From assembly GCF_000632455.1 (NCBI RefSeq), contig NZ_JFYL01000009.1:1-64000 (forward strand): a stretch of DNA of 64,000 nt, given 5' to 3'. Shown here in pieces: positions 8,792 through 17,720 of this stretch (its first letter is position 1; every line of letters starts with the position of its first letter). The stretch is from Acinetobacter sp. Ver3. Its GTDB lineage: Bacteria > Pseudomonadota > Gammaproteobacteria > Pseudomonadales > Moraxellaceae. The position numbers were made by a program, and so were the translations under genes. The notes below the pieces were generated by a model. That model saw only the letters and a list, made by a program, of their open reading frames with translations, searched no databases and was not told the origin of the DNA.

Positions 8792-10036
8792 TTACATTTC
8801 TACCATTTCCACGCCATCAATGCGTGCAACTGTCATTAAGTCTTTATCACCACGACCTGAAACCGTTGCAATAATAATTTGATCTTTAGACATCGTTGGA
8901 GCCAACTTAGTCACATATGCCATCGCATGCGAACTTTCAAGTGCAGGAATAATACCTTCAATCTTAGTTAAGTCGCGGAAGCCTTGTAATGCTTCATTGT
9001 CATTAATTGGAACATACTCAACACGCTTCATATCTTTTAAGAAGCTATGCTCTGGGCCTACACCAGGATAATCCAAACCTGCTGAAATTGAGTGTGTTTC
9101 AATAATCTGACCTTGTGCATCCGACATAAGATAAGTGCGGTTACCATGCAGCACACCAACATGACCAGCATTTAATGGAGCAGAGTGTTTACCAGTTTCA
9201 ATACCGTAACCAGCAGCTTCGACACCGTACATTTTCACATCTTGATCATTCAGGAATGGATAGAACAAGCCCATCGCATTTGAACCACCGCCGACACAAG
9301 CAACCAGTGCATCTGGTAGACGACCTGCTTGCTCTTGAATTTGACGGCGTGCTTCACGACCAATGATCGATTGGAAATCACGTACCAATTGAGGATATGG
9401 ATGTGGACCTGCAACTGTACCAATCACGTAATAGGTAGAATCGACATTTGTTACCCAATCACGCATGGCTTCATTCATGGCATCTTTTAATGTTTTAGAA
9501 CCACTTTCGACAGGAACAACAGTCGCGCCCAATAAACGCATACGATATACATTCATCGCTTGGCGTTTCACATCATCTGCACCCATGTATACAACACATT
9601 CAAGCCCTAAACGCGCTGCGATGGTCGCTGTTGCCACACCATGTTGACCTGCACCAGTCTCAGCAATAATACGTTTTTTGCCTGATAACTTTGCCAGCAA
9701 AGCCTGACCAATCGTGTTATTTACTTTATGGGAGCCAGTATGGTTCAAGTCTTCTCGTTTTAGATAGATTTGTGCACCACCCAACTCCTTTGACCATCGC
9801 TCAGCATAATAAAGCGGACTTGGACGACCTACATAAAAAGCGAGGTCACGGTCGAATTCTGCCAAAAACTGTTCGTCATTTTTCATTCGGAAATACAGTT
9901 GCTCTAGATCTTCTAGTGCAGCCATTAGAGTTTCTGACACAAAACGTCCGCCATGGATACCGAAATGCCCTTTTGCATCAGGGTATTGGGTATAGTCAAT
10001 CACTTGATCTTGTTGATTAACGGTTTGCTGATCCAC
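8792..10036 (-). CDS. trpB: Tryptophan synthase beta subunit
   Basis: A 414-residue PLP enzyme joining indole and serine to make tryptophan, partner of TrpA. Recognisable motifs are [15 protein letters not shown] at the start, [15 protein letters not shown] with the PLP Lys, ETGAGQHG, the phosphate-binding GGGSNAMG, and [17 protein letters not shown]. The length is slightly above E. coli TrpB because of an N-terminal extension (about 17 residues). It overlaps the end of trpF by 20 bases. trpA is not in the window directly downstream; the terminator ends the transcript at trpB. Confidence 0.97.
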   Translation of the reverse strand: MDQQTVNQQDQVIDYTQYPDAKGHFGIHGGRFVSETLMAALEDLEQLYFRMKNDEQFLAEFDRDLAFYVGRPSPLYYAERWSKELGGAQIYLKREDLNHTGSHKVNNTIGQALLAKLSGKKRIIAETGAGQHGVATATIAARLGLECVVYMGADDVKRQAMNVYRMRLLGATVVPVESGSKTLKDAMNEAMRDWVTNVDSTYYVIGTVAGPHPYPQLVRDFQSIIGREARRQIQEQAGRLPDALVACVGGGSNAMGLFYPFLNDQDVKMYGVEAAGYGIETGKHSAPLNAGHVGVLHGNRTYLMSDAQGQIIETHSISAGLDYPGVGPEHSFLKDMKRVEYVPINDNEALQGFRDLTKIEGIIPALESSHAMAYVTKLAPTMSKDQIIIATVSGRGDKDLMTVARIDGVEMVEM

Positions 10037-10661
10037 GATGGACTCCTTGCATAAAGCGTTCTACGAGTTGTTGGTCTTTTATACCTTTTGCGGACTCTAC
10101 ACCGCCGCTCACATCCACAGCATATGCTTGTGTTGTAAGAATTGCTTGCTCGATATTGTCAGGGTTTAGTCCTCCTGCCAAGATCAATGGAATATTTAAT
10201 TTTGGAAATGTTGTCCAATCAAAGCTGTGGCCTGTTCCGCCCTTTAAATCTGGATGCCATGCATCCAACAACACAGCACTCGCACCAAACTTTTGATATT
10301 TATTGATTTCTTCAACGATATCTAGTTCTGGTTTTACTTGAATTGCTTTATACCAGCGGCGACCCACTGCCTGAGCAATTTGTTTGCACTGTTCTGGACT
10401 TTCATCGCCATGAAACTGCAAAATATCTAAAGGGACTTTTTTAAGTATGTTTTGGATCTCTTCGGCTGAACTATTAACAAATAATCCAACTGATTGCACA
10501 TAAGCAGGAATCGCTTGAACCAACAGTGATGCTTGCTCAACATCTACGTGTCTTGGACTTGGTGGAAAAAACACAAATCCTATAGCATCCGCACCAGCTT
10601 GCACAACAGCTTGGACATCTTCTAATCGGGTAATTCCGCATATTTTTGCACGAGTTCGCAT
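10017..10661 (-). CDS. trpF: Phosphoribosylanthranilate isomerase
   Basis: A 214-residue TIM-barrel enzyme converting N-(5-phosphoribosyl)anthranilate to CdRP in tryptophan synthesis. The motifs are [11 protein letters not shown] with the catalytic Cys (residue 8), [25 protein letters not shown] and the phosphate-binding LAGGLNPDN and VDVSGGVES (with the catalytic Asp). It is a stand-alone TrpF, not fused to TrpC. It is the first gene of a trpF-trpB pair; no leader peptide or attenuator is evident in the short upstream region. Confidence 0.96.
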   Translation of the reverse strand: MRTRAKICGITRLEDVQAVVQAGADAIGFVFFPPSPRHVDVEQASLLVQAIPAYVQSVGLFVNSSAEEIQNILKKVPLDILQFHGDESPEQCKQIAQAVGRRWYKAIQVKPELDIVEEINKYQKFGASAVLLDAWHPDLKGGTGHSFDWTTFPKLNIPLILAGGLNPDNIEQAILTTQAYAVDVSGGVESAKGIKDQQLVERFMQGVHRGSANR

Positions 10662-10775
10662 CTATTCTAGCTCTAATCCACCCTCATCATAGCCGATCTA
10701 TCATTTTTGGGCGCTTCATTGTAAAGCAATTTTTTCATCTTGCGTAAAGTTCACTCAGAATATTCGGTGTGAAGA

Positions 10776-10804
10776 TTGTTTAAATGAGAAGCGCTCTTTA
10801 TACT
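10776..10804 (+). promoter_or_regulatory. Likely btuB promoter
   Basis: TTGTTT (10776-10781) and TATACT (10799-10804) are separated by exactly 17 bases, placing the start near 10811, just before the cobalamin riboswitch. Consensus match only. Confidence 0.6.
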
Positions 10805-10810
10805 GCGCTC

Positions 10811-11010
10811 AAATTGCAACAAGTCAAAGCAATCGCTTTAGGGAAGTTGGTGAAAATCCAACACTGCCCCCGCAACGGTAAAAAATGAAAAACATTTCTC
10901 AATAGATTTCTGATTTTTAGAGATTTACACCACTGCATGTCATATGTGGGAAGGTGGAAATGTAAGTAATCCAGTTACTACATTTGAGTCCGGATACCTG
11001 CTTGTTGTGT
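10811..11010 (+). ncRNA. Cobalamin riboswitch
   Basis: The leader has the conserved adenosylcobalamin aptamer core GGGAAGTTGGTGAAAATCC then CACTGCCCCCGCAACGG (10841-10877) and the B12 box GAGTCCGGATACCTGCTTG (10986-11004). Downstream, ATTCAC/GTGAAT (11025-11042) places GGGGAA in a hairpin loop next to the start codon, which suggests control of translation of btuB. The 5' edge is approximate. Confidence 0.93.
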
Positions 11011-11056
11011 TCTTCCACTCAATCATTCACGGGGAAGTGAATGTATGGAGCACGTT

Positions 11057-12895
11057 ATGTCTATTCAATGTCAACCAACAGCTTTGGTTGGTGCAATCGC
11101 TATTGCGATGGGTTTTACTACATCAGTTTTTGCTCAAGAACAAACAACTTCTAATGCAACTTTAGAAACTATTGTAATCACAGCTACTCGCTCAGAAGAA
11201 AAGCTTGAAAACGTACCTGCACGTATTTCAATTATCCAGCCACAGATTCTCGAACAGTCACCAATTAAAGCTCTGCCAGACCTACTTAAAACAGATCCTA
11301 GCATTAACGTGGTTCAATCTGGCGGTTACGGTCAACAAACTTCAATTTTTTTACGAGGCACGAATTCAAATCAAACTCTAGTGCTACGTGACGGCGTCCG
11401 CTTAAATACAGCGACAACTGGTGCTGCCTCTATTCCATTTTTAGACACCACTGATCTTAAACAAATTGAAGTTCTAAAAGGTCCAGCATCTGTACTTTAT
11501 GGAACTGATGCAATTGGAGGGGTGGTTCAATTTGTCACGCGCACACCAGAAAAAACTACAGCTTTTATTACAGGTGAAATTGGTGAAAATAACACCTATA
11601 AATCGATTGTTGGCGCAGATTTAGCTGAAAATGGCATCTATGCACAAGTTCGAGGTCAAATATTAGAAACTGACGGTACGCCAGTATTTAATATGAATGA
11701 TAAACGTAACTATAGCTTTGATCAAAAAGGTTATAGTGCCAAGTTTGGTATAGATCAAAAACGTTATGCTGCATCTTTAGATTTCAGTCAGAACTCAGGA
11801 AATGGGGAATACAACAACTGGGGTACATTCTCAAGTCAAGATTTTGAAAATGAAATCATAAATGCAAAGGGACGCATTAACCCAACTGATCAGCTTGAAG
11901 TTCATGCACGTTTATCCCAATTTAAAGATGATTTGGAGCAAGTAACTTCTAATAGTTTTGTACACAGTACAACTCAAGAGGCTGAGCTTTATAGCAAATG
12001 GAATTATGTACCAGCCCAAAATATTCTAGTTGGTGTGACCCAACGTAATATTGAAGCTAAAACCGATGCATTAAACGAAGATATTAATTCAACAGGTTAC
12101 TATATTCAGCATCAATATCAAGCCGATGGCTTGAGTACGCAAGCTGGCATCCGCTTAGAAGACAATGAAAAGTTTGGTTCACACACAGTCATGCAGGGTG
12201 CACTCAGATACCAATTGCTTCCTACAACAAGTATTTACACCAATGTTGGCACTGCATTTAAAGCACCTACATTAAATGATCTATATGCCTATGGTGGTAA
12301 TGAACAACTTAAGCCAGAAGAAAGCATTTCTTATGAAATTGGTATTGATCAAAAACTCCCACTTAATATTTCATTGGGTGCTTCTGCTTTCTATACCAAA
12401 GTTGATAATCTAATTAATTCAATCTGCGTCAGTACTTGTGATGGCGATTGGGTGAATACGTTCCCAACTTACCAAAACCAAAACGTTGATAAAGCACAAA
12501 TGACAGGCGGTGAATTGACAGCACAGTGGACAAATGATCAGTACTTTATCAATGCAGGCTATACATATATCAAAACTGAAGATACTGAAAAAAATACTGA
12601 GTTATTACGTCGTCCTCGTCAATCAGTTACTGTTTCAGCAGGTTTACAAAATGCAAATTATGGTTTAAGTGCTTCGCTCGTTGCCAAATCAAAAGCAAAG
12701 GATTTTAGCCAAGATATTCCAGGATATGCTCGAGTAGACTTAAATGCATTCTGGAACCTTAACCCGCATGTAAAACTGTTTACCAATATTGAAAACGTTG
12801 GTGATGTGAACTATAAAACTGTTCACAGTGCTGGTGAGCAATATTATGTCAATGGTGGACGTTTAGCTTCTGCTGGTGTGACATTCAGATACTAA
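11057..12895 (+). CDS. btuB: TonB-dependent vitamin B12 receptor
   Basis: A 612-residue outer membrane receptor importing cobalamin with TonB-ExbBD energy. A signal peptide ends near SVFAQ; the TonB box is ETIVITATR (about 35-43). The plug has PDLLKTDPSINV, RGTNSNQTLVLRDGVRLN and VLKGPASVLYGTDAIGGVV; the barrel ends in a terminal aromatic (TFRY). The riboswitch directly upstream identifies the substrate. I chose the ATG at 11057, which has GGAG six bases before it; the ATG at 11045 follows the GGGGAA hairpin and adds four residues, and is nearly as likely. Confidence 0.93.
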   Translation: MSIQCQPTALVGAIAIAMGFTTSVFAQEQTTSNATLETIVITATRSEEKLENVPARISIIQPQILEQSPIKALPDLLKTDPSINVVQSGGYGQQTSIFLRGTNSNQTLVLRDGVRLNTATTGAASIPFLDTTDLKQIEVLKGPASVLYGTDAIGGVVQFVTRTPEKTTAFITGEIGENNTYKSIVGADLAENGIYAQVRGQILETDGTPVFNMNDKRNYSFDQKGYSAKFGIDQKRYAASLDFSQNSGNGEYNNWGTFSSQDFENEIINAKGRINPTDQLEVHARLSQFKDDLEQVTSNSFVHSTTQEAELYSKWNYVPAQNILVGVTQRNIEAKTDALNEDINSTGYYIQHQYQADGLSTQAGIRLEDNEKFGSHTVMQGALRYQLLPTTSIYTNVGTAFKAPTLNDLYAYGGNEQLKPEESISYEIGIDQKLPLNISLGASAFYTKVDNLINSICVSTCDGDWVNTFPTYQNQNVDKAQMTGGELTAQWTNDQYFINAGYTYIKTEDTEKNTELLRRPRQSVTVSAGLQNANYGLSASLVAKSKAKDFSQDIPGYARVDLNAFWNLNPHVKLFTNIENVGDVNYKTVHSAGEQYYVNGGRLASAGVTFRY

Positions 12896-12922
12896 GCATT
12901 CTTTGACTCATAAATACTTTTG

Positions 12923-12956
12923 AGAATCATGTCATGCCTATGGCATGATTCTTTTC
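12923..12956 (+). terminator. Terminator after btuB
   Basis: Stem AGAATCATG / CATGATTCT with TTTT following. The inner ATGCC/GGCAT can extend it. It separates btuB from the adenosyltransferase gene. Confidence 0.75.
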
Positions 12957-12991
12957 ATATCTAGCACTTAAAAAAATTTAAAGGAAACCTC

Positions 12992-13576
12992 ATGGGTCAC
13001 CGTTTAAGTAAAATTTATACCCGCACGGGAGATACGGGCACTACCGGACTAGGCGATGGTTCACGTGTACCTAAAGATGATTTACGTATCGATGCGTTAG
13101 GTGATGTCGATGAACTCAATGCGACCATTGGTGTATTACGTTCGCACATTGCTTTAAGTAGCATTGAAGACAAAGCTCAATGGGATAAATCACTCAGTCT
13201 GATTCAACATTGGTTATTTGATTTAGGCGGCGAAGTCTGCATTCCTGGATTTAACTTGGTTCAACCAGTATGTATTGAATTTTTAGAAAATGATATTGAT
13301 CGTATGAACGAAGCATTACCCATGCTAAAAGACTTTATTTTGCCAGCTGGTACATTAGTCTGCAGTTTTGCTCATCAAGCACGTGCTGTCTGCCGTAGAG
13401 CTGAACGTAGCGTGATGTCTGTTCATCAACGTGATCAAAATATCCAAGCCACATCATTGCAACTTTTGAACCGCTTATCTGATTGGTTATTCGTCGCATC
13501 TCGTACCTTACAACGTGCTGAAGGTGGCTCAGAAGTGCTTTGGCAAAAGAATATCAATGAGACGATTGAGGCCTGA
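12992..13576 (+). CDS. Cob(I)yrinic acid a,c-diamide / cobalamin adenosyltransferase (PduO type)
   Basis: A 194-residue enzyme that adds the adenosyl group from ATP to cob(I)alamin to give coenzyme B12. The ATP-binding N-terminus has KIYTRTGDTGTTGLGDGSR and DALGDVDELNA; the second half has the family segment FAHQARAVCRRAER and LNRLSDWLFVASR. AAAGGAAACC upstream of the ATG is a good ribosome site. It follows btuB beyond a terminator, so B12 import and activation are neighbours, although maybe not one transcript. Confidence 0.94.
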   Translation: MGHRLSKIYTRTGDTGTTGLGDGSRVPKDDLRIDALGDVDELNATIGVLRSHIALSSIEDKAQWDKSLSLIQHWLFDLGGEVCIPGFNLVQPVCIEFLENDIDRMNEALPMLKDFILPAGTLVCSFAHQARAVCRRAERSVMSVHQRDQNIQATSLQLLNRLSDWLFVASRTLQRAEGGSEVLWQKNINETIEA

Positions 13577-13690
13577 CCTTAAAAGTGTAAAAAGGTCTGC
13601 ATGTTGATTGCCCCATCCACTTAAAATGCTTTTTTAATCAAAATTTTGATTAAAAATCGTCATATTTCATTCATGATTTAGCACTAAAAT

Positions 13691-13714
13691 CACCCTGAAA
13701 TTTCAGGGTGTTTT
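13691..13714 (+). promoter_or_regulatory. Perfect hairpin covering the ribosome site of the GDPD gene
   Basis: CACCCTGAAA / TTTCAGGGTG is a perfect inverted repeat followed by TTTT and then the ATG at 13715. The likely ribosome site AGGGTG (13705-13710) is the 3' arm of the stem. It could act as a terminator of upstream transcription, or hide the ribosome site. Confidence 0.55.
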
Positions 13715-14428
13715 ATGAAAATAATTGGTCATCGTGGTGCGCGTGGGGAAGCACCTGAAAACACCCTCGGTGGATTTCAATATATTCAAGATATTGGTAT
13801 CCGCGCTGTAGAATTTGACGTTCGTCAACTCAAAGATAATGCGCTGATCGTGATGCATGATGATGACTTTGTTCGTACTACGGGCCAAGCTAAACATTTA
13901 TACGAATGTGATGAGCAAGATTTAGCGCAGTATAATCATGCCGTAACGTGGTCTGAATGGAATAAAGTCGAAGCTACACCGCTACTCGATCAAACCCTCA
14001 AAATTATTCATAATTTTAATCATATTGAAGTTGAGGTCAAAGCTGTTGAATCGATGAAGGCCGCAGAAAAGATTGTCGAAGCCTTAGATCAACAATTAAT
14101 AGGCTTTGAAGATTCCGCCATTATCACCAGTTTCGATCCTAAAATTCATCAAGCCCTTCAACAGCAAAAATCAAGGTTTAAGCGTGGATTACTGGTTGAA
14201 ACCGATATAAAGCATGCAGCCATTGATCAAGCTTTGAAATTTGAATGTTGTCAAATTGGTTGGATGAACGAACTTGCTACAAATGAGATCATTGCATCCA
14301 CACTTTCCGCAAATTTAAATATTAGTATTTGGACAGTCAATCATATAGATCGTGCGAAACAGCTTAAAGATTTAGGAGTTCAAGGCTTAATTACTGATTA
14401 TCCCAAGTTAATGATGTCTCACCTATAA
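13715..14428 (+). CDS. Glycerophosphodiester phosphodiesterase
   Basis: A 237-residue GDPD-family enzyme hydrolysing glycerophosphodiesters to glycerol-3-phosphate and an alcohol. Catalytic motifs are IGHRGARGEAPENT (residues 4-17), EFDVRQLKD with the metal-binding Glu and Asp, HDDDFVRTT, then EVEVK and the C-terminal WTVNHIDRAKQLKDLGVQGLITDYP. No signal peptide is seen, so it should be cytoplasmic (UgpQ-like). A perfect hairpin overlaps its ribosome site. It is a single gene. Confidence 0.92.
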   Translation: MKIIGHRGARGEAPENTLGGFQYIQDIGIRAVEFDVRQLKDNALIVMHDDDFVRTTGQAKHLYECDEQDLAQYNHAVTWSEWNKVEATPLLDQTLKIIHNFNHIEVEVKAVESMKAAEKIVEALDQQLIGFEDSAIITSFDPKIHQALQQQKSRFKRGLLVETDIKHAAIDQALKFECCQIGWMNELATNEIIASTLSANLNISIWTVNHIDRAKQLKDLGVQGLITDYPKLMMSHL

Positions 14429-14658
14429 TCTATTTAAATTCATAACTTTATTTGATTATTTTTTCTAATTTATTTTTTGAAATTCGTCCAAAGTCGAATT
14501 TATACAATGATGTATTCTGTTACGGTTTAAACAATACAACTGTACAATAATGCTAGTGAACACATGTTCGCCCATGTTAGTATTAACGAGTCTAACCTCA
14601 CAAATTTGTGAGTGGATTTAGTTTTAACCTATTAAAGGTTCTAGGAGTGCTGTTGGAG

Positions 14659-15825
14659 ATGAATGCTCCCCTACCCAAAGCCCCAATCAACTGGATTGCA
14701 GTATTTGCATTGGTGTTTTTACCTATTGTCGCCGTTATTGCGATTCCACTTTATGCTTATCATCATGATTTCTCGCTCGCTGCGTGGATCAGCATGTTTG
14801 CGCTGTTGGGTCTGAGCAGTCTTGGTATTACCGCAGGTTATCACCGCTTATGGGCACATCGTGCTTATGAAGCGACTGTACCACTCAAAATCATTTTAAT
14901 GATTATGGGAACCTTTGCTGTACAAAACAGCATTTTGTATTGGGCCTCAGGTCACCGTACCCATCATCGTCATGTTGATGATGTAGAAAAAGATCCCTAC
15001 TCAATTAACAATGGCTTCTGGTACGCGCACATCGGTTGGATGCTACGCAACTATCCAGCAGCTGAAGCAAATTACAAAAACGCCCCTGATTTATTGGCTG
15101 ACAAAATTGTCATGTTCCAAGATAAATATTACATCCCTCTCGTGATTGTCGTTCATGCCGCTATTCTTCTTCCTATTGGATGGGCAGTTGGTGATGTCTG
15201 GGGAGTATTATTGTTGGGTGGTTTAATGCGCTTAATTTTAAGCCATCATGTGACTTTCTTTATCAACTCGCTATGCCATATGTGGGGCAAACGTCCGTAC
15301 ACAGATGAAAATACTGCACGTGACAACTTTGTTCTTGCTATTGCGACTTGGGGTGAGGGTTATCATAACTACCATCATATCTTCCAATACGACTATCGCA
15401 ATGGCGTAAAATGGTGGCAATACGACCCAACTAAATGGTTGATCTGGACGTGTTCAAAACTAGGGCTAGCAAAAAACTTACGACGTATTCCAAGCTTTAA
15501 TATTAAAAAAGCTGAGCTTGCAATGAAGTTTAAATATGCGCAACAAGATCTCGCTGTTTACGGCCATAACGTGAATGATGATATCGTGACAGTTAAAACA
15601 AAAATTGCTCAAGAATATGAAGCATTTACGCAAACTCTAAATGATTGGGCGAAGCTTAAAGAGCAAGAAATTAATGCCAAAAAAGCAGCTGTTGCTGAAA
15701 AAATTCACCTAATGGATAGCAAACTGAAAGTTGAATTCCAATTGGTTGAACAACGTTTATCTCATCATAGAGAGACATTGAACTTATTGGTTCGTAATTT
15801 AAAGAAATCACCAGTATCTGAATAA
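14659..15825 (+). CDS. Acyl-CoA (delta-9 type) fatty acid desaturase
   Basis: A 388-residue integral membrane di-iron desaturase introducing a cis double bond into acyl chains. It has four hydrophobic segments in residues about 10-210 and the three His boxes HRLWAH, HRTHHRH and HNYHH. The core ends near residue 280; a further 100 or so residues (about 285-388) are charged, helical and probably coiled coil, longer than minimal family members. AGGAG lies 11 bases before the ATG at 14659; a GTG at 14608 would add 17 residues with a poor case. A terminator follows at about 15852-15880. Confidence 0.92.
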   Translation: MNAPLPKAPINWIAVFALVFLPIVAVIAIPLYAYHHDFSLAAWISMFALLGLSSLGITAGYHRLWAHRAYEATVPLKIILMIMGTFAVQNSILYWASGHRTHHRHVDDVEKDPYSINNGFWYAHIGWMLRNYPAAEANYKNAPDLLADKIVMFQDKYYIPLVIVVHAAILLPIGWAVGDVWGVLLLGGLMRLILSHHVTFFINSLCHMWGKRPYTDENTARDNFVLAIATWGEGYHNYHHIFQYDYRNGVKWWQYDPTKWLIWTCSKLGLAKNLRRIPSFNIKKAELAMKFKYAQQDLAVYGHNVNDDIVTVKTKIAQEYEAFTQTLNDWAKLKEQEINAKKAAVAEKIHLMDSKLKVEFQLVEQRLSHHRETLNLLVRNLKKSPVSE

Positions 15826-15851
15826 CTCATTCAAGAGACTCTTCAGTTACT

Positions 15852-15880
15852 CCAAAGCTCCGTTGATCGGGGCTTTTTTT
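15852..15880 (+). terminator. Terminator after the desaturase gene
   Basis: Stem AAGCTCC / GGGGCTT (one G-T pair) with a T-run. Confidence 0.7.
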
Positions 15881-15973
15881 ATTTTTTCGGTACCATTTCC
15901 AATGTAGCAGTCACAGTTTTATGTATCGAATTTTGCTATAGTCAAAGTTGTTCATCACATTTTGAAAAATTAT

Positions 15974-17419
15974 ATGCAGTTCAATTCTCGCTATAACACA
16001 CTACCCGTTCGACTGTATCATCATCAACAACCTCTTCCTCTAAAAGGGGCTAAACCTGGTCATTTTAATGAAGTACTTGCAGATGAGTTACTGTGGACTC
16101 AAGAAGATAAAATGAACTGGGTAGAAATCTGTAGCGGGCAAAAAACTTTTGCCGAGTTTGAACCTTTGGCGATGGTATACGCGGGTCACCAATTTGGACA
16201 ATGGGCTGGACAGCTTGGTGACGGTCGCGGTTTACTCATTGCTCAAATTCTAGATCAAAATAACAATACGGTCGATTTACACCTTAAAGGTGCTGGCTGT
16301 ACTCCCTATTCTCGCCGAGGTGATGGTCGTGCAGTGTTACGTTCGGTTATTCGTGAATATTTGGCTGGACACGCCCTCAATGCTCTGGGTGTTCAATCTA
16401 GTAATGCGATTGGTTTTGTATCATCAGATCAAGGTATACAACGAGAAAAACTTGAACGTGGCGCGATGATGTTGCGTACGTGTGATACACATATTCGCTT
16501 AGGTCACTTTGAGTGGATTAATCAATTTCAGCCAGATCTACTGCAAGAATTTACACAAAAGTGCATTGAATGGCACTACCCTGAATGTTTGGAGACAGAA
16601 CAACCTGTTCTTTCTTTTGCAACTCAAGTCATTCAACGTACTGCGATCATGATCGCCAAGTGGCAACTGATTGGTTTTGCCCATGGGGTTATGAACACTG
16701 ACAACCTGAATATTACCGGTTCAACTTTAGATTTCGGACCTTATGGTTTTATGGAGCGTTTCCGTCCTAATTGGATCAACAATCATTCTGATTACCAAGG
16801 ACGCTATACGTATCAGAACCAACCGAGTATCGGGCACTGGAATTTATGGACTTGGTTAAATAGCCTCATTCATCTCTGTCCAGAAAATTATGATCGAGAG
16901 CAATGGAAACAAGACTTGTCTTCGTGTTTAGAACACTATGAACCGACGTTCCTGGAGCACTATAAACTTGGTTTAAGTCAAAAAATGGGATTACCAAATT
17001 TTCATAAAGATAGCTTTGATTGTGCTATGGCTTTCCTACATATTTTACAAACAGAACAACTTGATTACACCCAAAGTTTTATTCGTTTACAGAATAAAGC
17101 GTATGAACAAATCAAAGATGATTGCCTTGATCGTATCGCATTTGAACGGTTTCTTCACCAATATCTCTCTATACGAGAAAATCAAGACACTGACGATCTC
17201 GATCAAGGGATGTTAACAGCCAATCCACACTACGTTCTACGAAACCATATGGCACAGAAAGCAATTGAACTTGCTGAACGTGATGATTTCTCTGAAGTTG
17301 ATCGCTTGTTCAAACTTCTTCAAACACCATACACCAAACAAGAACATCTTGAACAACCAGAAGACTTAGGCCCTTTAGCTAGTGATATCCCTGAAATTCA
17401 AGTCAGTTGTTCATCATAA
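15974..17419 (+). CDS. selO: Protein adenylyltransferase SelO (YdiU)
   Basis: A 481-residue pseudokinase-fold enzyme that transfers AMP from ATP to Ser, Thr or Tyr of target proteins and is linked to redox stress. Family motifs are YAGHQFGQWAGQLGDGR, KGAGCTPYSRRGDGRA, LRSVIREYL, HGVMNTDN (catalytic-loop region) and LDFGPYGF (metal-binding Asp). The protein ends in SCSS, the position where eukaryotic SelO has selenocysteine; here it is Cys, as in other bacteria. The ATG at 15974 is preferred to the in-frame TTG at 15962. The next gene downstream is an IS-broken mmcQ-like gene. Confidence 0.95.
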   Translation: MQFNSRYNTLPVRLYHHQQPLPLKGAKPGHFNEVLADELLWTQEDKMNWVEICSGQKTFAEFEPLAMVYAGHQFGQWAGQLGDGRGLLIAQILDQNNNTVDLHLKGAGCTPYSRRGDGRAVLRSVIREYLAGHALNALGVQSSNAIGFVSSDQGIQREKLERGAMMLRTCDTHIRLGHFEWINQFQPDLLQEFTQKCIEWHYPECLETEQPVLSFATQVIQRTAIMIAKWQLIGFAHGVMNTDNLNITGSTLDFGPYGFMERFRPNWINNHSDYQGRYTYQNQPSIGHWNLWTWLNSLIHLCPENYDREQWKQDLSSCLEHYEPTFLEHYKLGLSQKMGLPNFHKDSFDCAMAFLHILQTEQLDYTQSFIRLQNKAYEQIKDDCLDRIAFERFLHQYLSIRENQDTDDLDQGMLTANPHYVLRNHMAQKAIELAERDDFSEVDRLFKLLQTPYTKQEHLEQPEDLGPLASDIPEIQVSCSS

Positions 17420-17490
17420 GTTATTCACAAACCTCACTCATTCTGTGGATAATTTAATCATTATCCACAATACCCATTCGTTTTTACTAT

Positions 17491-17580
17491 GCATTTGCAT
17501 CAATTGGCAGCATCACAAGCTTTAAAACTTCCTGAAGTCACTGTCAGTCAACCGTTTGGTGAGGGATGTGATGTTTTTGA
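17491..17580 (+). pseudogene. 5' fragment of an MmcQ/YjbR-like gene, cut by the transposon
   Basis: An ATG at 17491 opens about 30 codons reading MHLHQLAASQALKLPEV..., then QPFGEGCDVF. This matches the N-terminal pattern of MmcQ/YjbR proteins (a short helix, LPGV, then PFGE..VFKV), normally about 110-130 residues. The frame then runs into the IS605-type end and stops at about 17650. I see no continuation of the family on the far side of the element (after 19143), so the 3' part appears lost rather than displaced intact. Family assignment rests on a short segment. Confidence 0.6.
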
Positions 17581-17720
17581 CACCCTCCCCGACCTAAAGG
17601 ACGGGGATTCCTCCTGCGAGACGCTCATGTCCGAGCGCAAGAATGTTTAGTGCGGAATTTATATCACGATCATGGAGTGTACCGCACTCCATGCACTGCC
17701 ATTCTCTTATTCCAAGACCT
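17580..17720 (-). ncRNA. Candidate omega RNA (reRNA) of TnpB
   Basis: In IS605 elements the guide RNA of TnpB is made from the tnpB 3' end and the right-end hairpin, with the guide read from the flank. Here that would be the minus strand across 17720-17580, with the guide taken from the remaining mmcQ-like flank (below 17580). This is placement by family rule; only the end hairpin is seen directly. Confidence 0.35.
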
